Source: Proteles cristata cristata
Taxonomy: Eukaryota; Chordata; Mammalia; Carnivora; Hyaenidae
Reading direction: 5' to 3'
NCBI GenBank assembly: GCA_017311185.1
Contig: JAESUZ010003382.1
Coordinates: forward strand, 248,001 to 312,000
DNA length: 64,000 nt
Part shown: in pieces, positions 57,001 through 64,000 of the stretch
Layout: each line of letters starts with the position of its first letter
How positions within the stretch are numbered: the first letter of the stretch is position 1
Position numbers and translations under genes: made by a program
Notes under the pieces: generated by a model
What the model was told of the DNA's origin: nothing
The model's input: the letters and a program-made list of their open reading frames with translations, nothing else
Databases searched by the model: none

Positions 57001-57521
57001 GCTTGATATGATTTTTTAGGAGACTGCATTCTGAGTTTTATGTAAAATCTATGGATTTTGGCAACCAATTCAAAACACAATTTTGAGCATGTTTAAACCA
57101 AACAAAACAAGTCTACTGCCCTTATTTGGCCACAGGCTACTCACTTATGACCTCTGGTTAAGAGACCAGAGAGAATCCAAGAAAAGCATAAAAACAGATG
57201 GTACAGTGGACAGAGGGAGAATTAAGTGAGTTGGAAAATCCAGGGCCACTCAACATAACCTTTTATGAAACATGGGGTCAAACATTCATGCTTCAGAATC
57301 ATTTTATTTTTTGTTACTCACTATATTTCCAGTAACTATGGAGTGTCTGGAGTTGGTAGTTTATATATATTTTTTGTATATTATATACATTGATTGTTTG
57401 GACCAAATGATTTCTAGGTTTTCTTCTAAATTTTACAGTCCTTAAAATAACATGAATGATATAAATACCTTCCATGAGGAAACACAGTAGATATTAGGAT
57501 TCATTTAACATAAAGAACAGA
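54077..57521. other. Repeat-poor AT-rich stretch, 3.4 kb
   Basis: The longest stretch without a recognised element. Small (GGAT)n at 54504-54527 and A18 at 56862-56879 without a SINE body. Frames are under 90 codons. No exon with paired splice signals stood out. Confidence 0.45.
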
Positions 57522-57745
57522 GGGGAGCCTGGGTGACTCAGTCACTTGCGCATCCGACTTCAGCTCAGGTCATGATCTCACAGCTCATGGGTTCAAGCCC
57601 CATGTCGCGCTCTGTGCTAAAGCCAGCTCAGAGCCTGGAGCCTGCTTCAGATTCTGTGTCTCCCTCTCTCTCTGACCCTCCCCTGCGCTCTCTCTCTCTC
57701 TGTCTCTCAGAAATAAGTAAAACATTTAAAAATATTTTTTAAAAA
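57522..57745 (+). mobile_element. CanSINE, GCCAGCTCAG variant
   Basis: GGGGAGCCTGGGTGACTCAG head, CACTTGCGCATCCGACTTCA, GTGCTAAAGCCAGCTCAGAG, CT-rich region, AAATAAGTAAAACATTTAAA tail. AACATAAAGAACAG / AACATAATAGAAG flank it, an imperfect duplication. Confidence 0.93.
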
Positions 57746-57822
57746 AACATAATAGAAGTCAAAAGGTGTGTTGAATCCTTAAGTATTTCTGAAAGACTGA
57801 TAGCAGTAGCTAAACACTTTTA

Positions 57823-57869
57823 TATCTCTCTATCATCTATCTATCTATCTATCTATCATCCATCTATCT
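57823..57869. repeat. (CTAT)n microsatellite
   Basis: CTAT units with a CATC interruption; about ten units. Confidence 0.95.
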
Positions 57870-58055
57870 CCTGAGATCTCAAAACAGAAGAATGGGGCTG
57901 AATGACAGATTATCTGGTTAGTGAGGTGGACAATTTTCAGTTGATGTTGATGATAATATCATTAAATGCTTTTTAGGTATTTAGCCAGCCACTCAACCAA
58001 CATAGCCTGAAGATTTTTTGGAAATCTACAGTGATTTTGCAACACTCTGTTTTTA

Positions 58056-58248
58056 TTTTTTATTTGTTTTAAGTTTACTTTGAGAGACATTGCATGTGAA
58101 AGAGTGGGGGAAGTGCAGAGAGAGAGGGAGAGAATCCGCACTGACAGCATAGAACTGGATGCAGGGCTTGAACCCACCAACTGTGAGATCATGACCTGAG
58201 CCAAAATCAAGAGTTGGACACTTACCTGACTCAGCCCCCCAGATGCCT
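58056..58248 (-). mobile_element. CanSINE, shortened
   Basis: TTTTAAGTTTACTTTGAGAG tail complement, GAATCCGCACTGACAGCATA, AACTGTGAGATCATGACCTG, TCAGCCCCCCAGATGCCT. The GGCTCCAGGCTCTGAGC region is missing. Duplication CAACACTCTGTTTTTA / CAACACTCTATTTTTA, 16 bp, at 58040-58055 and 58249-58264. Confidence 0.94.
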
Positions 58249-58264
58249 CAACACTCTATTTTTA

Positions 58265-58592
58265 GATTATACATATTACATCATATCAATTAGAAAGCTC
58301 TAGAGCTGTGGTAGCTGCAGTCATGGTGATGCCACCAAGGACAAAGCATGAGAGCCCAGGGATGGCGGAGCAGGACTAGGAAGCAGTGACTGGCGGGTTA
58401 GGGAGACTGGTTACTGTGAAAGCAAGGGAGCAACTAAACAACCGTGTGGGGTAGTCACCTTTCTCACGGTGGACACAGGGTTTATAAATATGGAAGAGGA
58501 GAAGACTAGAAAGAACCCGAAGTTCTCAACTGCAACTGAAGGTATCCATGTGAACTTGTGGGCTTTTTTCCAATATACATGACATAGTAGAA

Positions 58593-58624
<32 letters not shown>

Positions 58625-59389
58625 ACATTTCTACTTTCACTCTCTCCACTAAGAAGATTAAAAGCAGGAGCATCTCAGTAGCAGTGAGCACATTTTTCCC
58701 CAGTCCTTTATTTCTAAACACCTTGGAGAAATGGCTGATCCCAAAAGAGGGAAAATATAAGATGGGCCTAGGATATCTTTGCCCCAATTTTTTTTATGCT
58801 CAAAGAATGATGGGAATATGTCAAGAGAACCCAAGAGTCAGATTGCAGAGATTTCCACTAAAGAGACCTGAGATTATCTAAGCATCAAATATAAGCAAAT
58901 GAGAAAAAATAAAATAAATGGGTACGAAAAGAAAGTTCTTCCCTACAGTACAATGTCAAGTAATTAATGTGAAAGGAAAAGTAGAAATAGAAAGGTACCA
59001 TTTGGCACTCATCATAATTGTGGCTAATTCAGGCAGGTCTCATCCATGGATGCCAAGCCTGTGGGGGCAGGTTTTGATGCAGCACATTGGTAATAATGGA
59101 TATTGTTATAATTCCAGAGCATATCCTTACAAAAGACTTACTAGTTATAAAGGAACTGAATGATGACTTTTGGTGGGAAAACACAGCGCACACCAACTTG
59201 ACCAGTGAATCAAGGTGAACCATCGCTACTGGAGTCAAGAGCTGCCAGTGCATGTCTCCTGATACAGGCCCCTAACAAGAGCAGAAATAACTAATGCTGT
59301 TTCACTGCCAAAATGGGACAGTTCAAGTCTGGTACTAAAGAAACATTGGATGGGCCACTCTGAAGACCTACCTCCTCCAGAAGGAAAGG
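58265..59389. other. Unclassified; (GT)n inside
   Basis: Contains a (GT)14 run at 58594-58622. The rest shows no recognisable repeat. Frames up to 94 codons cross the GT run. Confidence 0.45.
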
Positions 59390-59720
59390 CAGCACTCTTT
59401 AAAACTGCCAGCATCATGAAAAACAGGGAAAGACAGAGAAATCGCTCCAGACTGAAGGGTACTGGAGAGATATGACAATTAAATGCACAGTGAGTCCCTG
59501 AATTAGATTATATACCAAAGCGAAAAGGAGAGATTGTTGGTATAGTTGGCAGAATTTGAATGAGGTTTGCAGACTGGACAGTGGTGGTATATGAGTATTG
59601 ATCTCTTGATTTGGATAGTTATATTGTGCAACGTTGAAGAATGCCCTTGAGGTAGTGAAATGCACACTGAAACTTTCAGATGTGATTGGGTATCATATCT
59701 ACAATTTGTTCTCAAAATTC
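59390..59720 (+). mobile_element. Old LINE-type 3' UTR relic
   Basis: ATATGACAATTAAATGCACA, GTGAGTCCCTGAATTAGATT, TGGCAGAATTTGAATGAGGT, TTGCAGACTGGACAGTGGTG, GATCTCTTGATTTGGATAGT, AGAATGCCCTTGAGGTAGTG, AAATGCACACTGAAACTTTC: order of an ancient L1M/HAL1-type 3' UTR. Exact family uncertain. Confidence 0.5.
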
Positions 59721-59727
59721 TTATAAC

Positions 59728-59831
59728 TGGATGAGCTCTGAGAAATGTACAGAATTGTGAATTACTATACCACGGAAACTAATATACCACTGTATGTTAA
59801 CTGTACTTCAATTAATTTTTTTTTTTTTTTT
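59728..59831 (+). mobile_element. L1 3' terminus fragment
   Basis: GATGAGCTCTGAGAAATGTA, GAATTACTATACCACGGAAA, CTAATATACCACTGTATGTT, AACTGTACTTCAATTAATTT, the terminal block of carnivore L1, as also seen at 62,045-62,150. Instead of an A-tail it runs into a T-rich stretch ending at the CanSINE target site. Confidence 0.75.
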
Positions 59832-59839
59832 AATTCTTA

Positions 59840-60065
59840 GGGAGCACCTGGGTGGCTCAGCTGGTTCAGCGTCCAACTTCAGTTCAGGTCATGATCTCAC
59901 AGTTCGTGGGTTCGAGCACCACGTCAGGCTCTGTGCTGACAACTCAGCCTGGAGCCTGCTTTGGATTCTGTGTCTCCATCTCTTTCTCTGCCCCTTCCCC
60001 ATTCATGCTCTGTCTCTCTCTCAAGAATAAATAAACATTAAAAAAATTAAAAAATAATTTTTAAA
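59840..60065 (+). mobile_element. CanSINE at the end of an L1 fragment
   Basis: GGGAGCACCTGGGTGGCTCA head, GTTCGTGGGTTCGAGCACCA, GCTGACAACTCAGCCTGGAG (short deletion of AGAG), CT-rich region, AATAAATAAACATTAAAAAA tail. Duplication AATTCTTA at 59832-59839 and 60066-60073. Confidence 0.94.
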
Positions 60066-60073
60066 AATTCTTA

Positions 60074-61228
60074 AAACTTCTAGGTAAACTGGAATTATTC
60101 AAGCTAAACAAAAATTATAGAAGTTACCACTAACATACATCGTAAGAGAATAGAAGGAGGGTGGTGTGAAAAGAGAAAATCTAAACTGCTATAAATTCAA
60201 ATCTTTTCAAAGAAAAAAAAGGCAAAGTTTTATTAATTTTACTTTCCATTTGTAGTCATAATTATATGATATGTCATGTGTCACAGTAGAAGATATTCTG
60301 ACTAAAACAGCTCAATTACATAAAAAGGAGAAATGCCAAGATTGGGTTAATGTCAACGTTTTTGAGAACTTTCCTCAGCACACTAGAATTTCCCATAGAT
60401 ATGGAATGCTCCGTCTGGACCACCTAAATACTGCTCACAAAAAAAAGAACTGTAGGCGCAAATATCCTTAAAGTAAATGATAAACACATGAATCTACCAA
60501 GGGATATTTTCATAGTGCTGCAACTTTAAACTTCTTCATGTGTTGAGAAAATATCTTTTTAAAATAACTCTGGAACTGTTTAGCATTAAAAATGAATGTG
60601 TTTATGTGCCGCATTTATGGAATGCTGGCCACCAAAGAGACATTCACAGAAATTGTACATTTGCTTCTGAATTGATCCCCCATGACCCTAATGTATTTTT
60701 ATTCCTTGCTAATGAGCTTTTGTCTCTTGTAAATAACCCTGCTTTCTCTATAACACTTTACACTTAGTGCATTTTTTTTTTTTTACCAAATGGACTGTTA
60801 ACTTTAAATATGTCCTAAAAGGTAGAAAAACCGCAAGTAAATCTTTCTTTGAACCTATATATTCTTGTACCTATGTATTTATGTTCAGTTTTGTCAGATT
60901 CTCCATATCTGGTAGTTATTTAATTCAATCTAACTAAATATCATGGGCCAACAGGTTAAGATCATACTGGAGTTGGCAAGTATCATAATTTAAGGTTTAT
61001 GAGGCCACAAATGCTGAATTACTTCCAGAAATAACTAGGCATGTCACAAAAGAATGTCATTCTCACTGCCTTGGAATCATCTCACGATATTGCTACTGGC
61101 AAGAATATTCGCAGGAATTTCTCATTTAAAACTTAATTATGAAAAACAAAATATATCAGCTAGACCTGGCAGGAAATAAAATATTCCACTTACATGAATA
61201 TCTAATTAGCTAAAATGTTCCCCCTTTT
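60074..61228. other. AT-rich stretch
   Basis: Nothing recognised beyond a T12 run near 60,773 and small frames without features. Confidence 0.5.
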
Positions 61229-62172
61229 GCAAACTGGTGCAGCCACTCTAGAAAACAGTATGGAGATTCCTCAAAAAATTAAAACTAGAGCTACCCAATG
61301 ATCCAGCAATTGTATATTACGCATTTACCCAAAGAATTAAAAAATACTGATTTGAAGGTATATATGTACCCTGATGTTTATTGCAGCACTACCTACAATA
61401 TGTAGAATGGATACAATGTATGGAAGCAGCCCAAGGGTCCATCACCAGATGAATGGATAAAGAAGATGTGGTGTACATATACAATGGAATATTAATCAGC
61501 CATGAAAAGGAATGAAATCTTGCCATTTGCAACAATGGAACTGTGGATGGAACTAGAGAGTATTATGCTAAGGGAAATAAGTCAAAGAAAGACAAATACC
61601 ATTTGATTTCACTCATGTGGAATTTAAGAAACAAAACAAATGAGTAAAGGGTTGTGGGGGGTGGGGTGAGGGAGGGAAGGAGAGAGAGAGGGAGGGAGAG
61701 AGGGAGAAAGGGTCAGGCAAACCAAGAAACACACTCTTTTTTTTTTTAATGTTTTATCTATTTCTGAGAGAAAGACAGCATGAGCAAGGGAGGGTCAGAG
61801 AAAGGGAAACACAGAATCAGAAGCAGGCTCCAGTCTCTGAGCTAGCTGTCAGCACAGAGCCCGATGCAGGGTTCAAACCCATGAACTGTGAGATCATGAC
61901 CGGAGCCAAAGTTGAACGCTTATCCGACTGAGCCACCCAGGGGCCCCAAGAAACACACTCTTAACCATAGAGAACAAGCTGATGGTCACCAGAGGGGAGA
62001 TGGGGAGGGGGATGGGAGAACAGGTGATGGGGATTAAGGAGGGCACTTGTGATGAGCATCACGTGACATATGAAAGTCCTGAATCACTATACTGTACACC
62101 AGAATATAATATGACACTGTATGTTAACTGTACTAGAATTTAAATAACTTAAAAACAAACAAACAAACAAAA
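61229..62172 (+). mobile_element. Carnivore-type L1 3' end, split by CanSINE
   Basis: CTGGTGCAGCCACTCTAGAA, GATTCCTCAAAAAATTAAAA, TGATGTTTATTGCAGCACTA, GAAGATGTGGTGTACATATA, AATCTTGCCATTTGCAACAA and GATTTCACTCATGTGGAATT are followed by a purine-rich G/A tract and then the CanSINE. It resumes at TTAACCATAGAGAACAAGCT, GGGGATTAAGGAGGGCACTT, ACTGTATGTTAACTGTACTA and (AAAC)n. ORF2 remnants are disrupted; the element is strongly 5'-truncated. Confidence 0.9.
61739..61947 (-). mobile_element. CanSINE nested in L1
   Basis: T-run tail complement, GTCAGAGAAAGGGAAACACA, GAGCTAGCTGTCAGCACAGA (CTAG insertion variant), GTGAGATCATGACCGGAGCC, GAGCCACCCAGGGGCCCC. A perfect 15-bp duplication, AAGAAACACACTCTT, at 61724-61738 and 61948-61962 is part of the L1 3' UTR, which fixes the order L1 first, SINE second. 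Confidence 0.97.
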
Positions 62173-62282
62173 CTCTAGTAAGGGTGATAATGAAGCCAAA
62201 GATTTAAGAAAGTTTAAGACAAAAATAATTTTTGACATTTCATTCAGTATTTTTCTGTTGGCATCTATTTACACAATTAAAA

Positions 62283-62515
62283 ATTTTTTTTAATTTTTTT
62301 TTTAATGTTTTATTTATTTCTAGGAGAGAGACAGAGAGAGAGACAGCGCGAGCAGGGGAGGGTCAGAGAGAGAGGGAGTCACAGACTGAAACAGGCTCCA
62401 GGCTCTGAGCTGGCAGTCAGCACAGAGCCCGACGCGGGGCTCGAACCCACTAACTGTGAGATCATGACCTAAGCGAAAGTCGGATGCTTAACCGACTAAG
62501 CCACCCAGGCGCCCC
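62283..62515 (-). mobile_element. Young CanSINE, complete
   Basis: AGGAGAGAGACAGAGAGAGA, GACAGCGCGAGCAGGGGAGG, GTCACAGACTGAAACAGG, GAGCTGGCAGTCAGCACAG, CCGACGCGGGGCTCGAACCC, CCTAAGCGAAAGTCGGATGC, CAGGCGCCCC. By eye only a handful of differences separate it from the copy at 30087. Perfect 13-bp duplication TACACAATTAAAA at 62270-62282 and 62516-62528. Confidence 0.97.
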
Positions 62516-62817
62516 TACACAATTAAAATTTTTTAAAATAAAAATAAGATGTTCTACTTTTAAGCAGAATGTCAAGCAGTTCAAATGGATCTTATTTCTA
62601 AATTATACTCATTTGTCATTTATTTCTGTATTTACTTGTATAATTGGAGGTTATCATTATGAACATCAGGGTGAAGACACAAGTGTGTCCCCAGGACCTA
62701 TGCCCCTGTCTGTTGGTAAAGACTCCAGATTTGGGAGGATTGCATCTCCTAGTCCTGCCACTTCCAGGAAGCCCAAAGGAAACTGTAATTGAGTAAGGAG
62801 ATGGGGAGGATATAGTC

Positions 62818-63283
62818 TGTATCCGTTATCATCCAGCGTGTAACTAATCATCCTAAAGTTTAGCAGCAAAAACCAGCACAGCCATAGTATCTCACAGTTT
62901 CTGGGCATCTGGAGTAGTTCTCCAGCTCAGTAGCTTTCACAAGGCTGTGGTCAAGTGTTTGGTGCAAGTTCACAGTCGTCTCAAGGGTCACTATGTTGTT
63001 GATAGGATCTAGTTCCTTGTAGGTTGCTGGACAAAGGCTGCCCTTAGATGGGCCTCCTGACCATGCCAGCTTGCTTCATCCAAGCTAGCAAGGAAGAGAA
63101 GCTACCAGCAAAACAGAAGCCACTGCCTTTTATGACCCAAGTGTAGAGGAAACATCTCTCACCTTTGCCATAGTCTTTTCATTTAGGGGCAATTCACAAG
63201 GTCCGGTCCACACTCATTTGGAGGGGATTACTCTAGAGCATGAAACCAAGAGGTGGGGATCATGTTAGAAGCAGTCAGACTAC
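62818..63283 (-). mobile_element. MaLR-type LTR (MLT1/MST-like), reverse
   Basis: CTGTATCCGTTATCATCC start, TAGTATCTCACAGTTTCTGG, TTTCACAAGGCTGTGGTCAA, GCAGTCGTCTCAAGG-like segment, CTAGTTCCTTGTAGGTTGCT, GCTTGCTTCATCCAAGC, CAATTCACAAGGTCCGGTCC, ACACTCATTTGGAGGGGATT, GAAACCAAGAGGTGGGGATC. The order matches a reversed MaLR LTR over nearly its whole length. Non-coding solo relic. Confidence 0.6.
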
Positions 63284-63306
63284 ACAGTTCTTTCTGTGGT
63301 TGAAAA

Positions 63307-63378
63307 AGTTTACATAATATAGTTTATATTTATATAATTGGAAATACATTTTTAAGGAAAGAACTGTAAAATTATGAA
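63307..63378. repeat. Local duplication, upstream copy
   Basis: TTTATATTTATATAATT (63323-63339), then 63348-63378 starting ATTTTTAAGGAAAGAACTGT. Matches 63631-63711 on the far side of the CanSINE, with 28 of 31 bases identical in the last block. Confidence 0.75.
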
Positions 63379-63401
63379 ATAAAATTTAAATATACATATA
63401 C

Positions 63402-63607
63402 ATATTTAAAATTTATGTATTCATTGAGAAAGAGAGAGAGAGATAGCATGAACAGAGGTGGGGCAGAGAGAGAAGAGAGAGAGAGAATTCCAAGCAGGCT
63501 CCATGTTATCAGTGCAGAGTGCAATGCCAACGTGGGGCTCAAACTCACGAACCACGAGATCATGACCTGAGCTGAAATCAAGAGTCAGGTGCTTAGCTGG
63601 GTGCCCC
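63402..63607 (-). mobile_element. CanSINE, diverged, head partly deleted
   Basis: GAGAAAGAGAGAGAGAGATA, CCAAGCAGGCTCCATGTTAT, CTCACGAACCACGAGATCAT, GACCTGAGCTGAAATCAAGA, then GGTGCTTAGCTGGGTGCCCC, where AACCGACTGAGCCACCCA has been lost. It lies between two copies of a local duplication. Confidence 0.92.
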
Positions 63608-63630
63608 TAAAATAAAAACTTAATTTACAT

Positions 63631-63711
63631 TCATATAATGTAATTTATATTTACATAATTATGAATATATATGTTTATTTATTTTTAAGGAAGGAGCTGT
63701 AAAAGTATGAA
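63631..63711. repeat. Local duplication, downstream copy
   Basis: TTTATATTTACATAATT (63644-63660), an extra ATATGTTTATTT segment, then 63681-63711 starting ATTTTTAAGGAAGGAGCTGT. See the upstream copy. Confidence 0.75.
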
Positions 63712-64000
63712 CTATCAGCACATGTGATATGTATATTTATGCATATATACACACACTCATATATATAATTATATAAATTCTTACTGTAACAGTCCTTTAC
63801 ATTCAAGGGAAGTGTCTCATATCATAAACTGTAACAGTAAAAAGGTGACATTTGAATAAAATGTGTGTATATGGTAACACGGTTAATTTTTTTAACGGTG
63901 AGATATGAAATTAAATTATATGTCCCTGTCACTCAACCATGTCATCTAAAAGGTATTTAAATGAACAAACATTAAAGACAAGGAATACAATTCGACACTG
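63712..64000. other. AT-rich end of window
   Basis: (TA)/(CA)-type low complexity at 63,720-63,780. ACTGTAACAGT occurs twice (63,783 and 63,828 regions). No gene or mobile element recognised. Confidence 0.5.

Noticed and set aside
57823..57869. CRISPR-like regular repeats
   Set aside because: Simple tetranucleotide repeat without spacers. The 44.7 kb array likewise has a unit made of dinucleotides and no unique spacers.

Overview
This window is mammalian nuclear DNA, almost certainly from a cat-family carnivore. The evidence is 34 copies or fragments of a tRNA-derived SINE, about one per 1.9 kb on both strands. Full copies start with a GGGGCGCCTGGGTGGCTCAG-type head and continue through a GTGCTGACAGCTCAGAGCC block and a CT-rich stretch. 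They end in an AATAAATAAA-type A-rich tail. That body and tail are those I know from felid CanSINEs (SINEC_Fc type); the head alone is shared by all carnivores. No bacterial gene organisation, CRISPR array, operon or complete protein-coding gene is visible. Nearly all short open frames are chance or repeat-derived.

Layout. 1-23 kb: sparse CanSINEs and MIRs, a MaLR LTR ending at a (GT)31 microsatellite, a long CCAT tract, an hAT relic near 14.3 kb and an L1 3' end near 21.5 kb. 23.1-25.6 kb: an ancient L2 on the plus strand, split by a second L2 on the minus strand and hit later by two CanSINEs. 26-40 kb: mostly unclassified sequence with CanSINEs, MIRs and L2 scraps. 40.7-43.1 kb: a repeat-free AT-rich block, then a decayed L1 ORF2 relic. 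45.4-48.7 kb: a cluster of MER5-type hAT relics in both orientations, with one CanSINE flanked by an exceptional 71-bp direct repeat. 49-58 kb: CanSINEs, L2 and MIR scraps and a 3.4 kb AT-rich repeat-poor stretch. 59.4-62.2 kb: three L1-type 3' ends, two of them with a CanSINE in or at the end. 62.3-64 kb: a young CanSINE, a reverse MaLR LTR and a CanSINE lying between two copies of a diverged local duplication.

The only hint of host coding sequence is a candidate 121-nt cassette exon at 8,877-8,997 (minus strand) with good splice signals and an open frame. It is unproven. The window reads as intronic or intergenic DNA whose history is layered retrotransposition: L2/MIR and MER5 relics oldest, then MaLR and old L1, then carnivore L1, then CanSINEs. 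Three CanSINEs (30.1, 47.3, 62.3 kb) share diagnostic variants and well-kept CpGs or target-site duplications, so they may be recent or polymorphic. I found no evidence of a new biological system. The most unusual observations are the two long duplications flanking SINEs, the L2-in-L2 nest and the candidate exon. Repeat family names come from memory of consensus sequences, not a database search.
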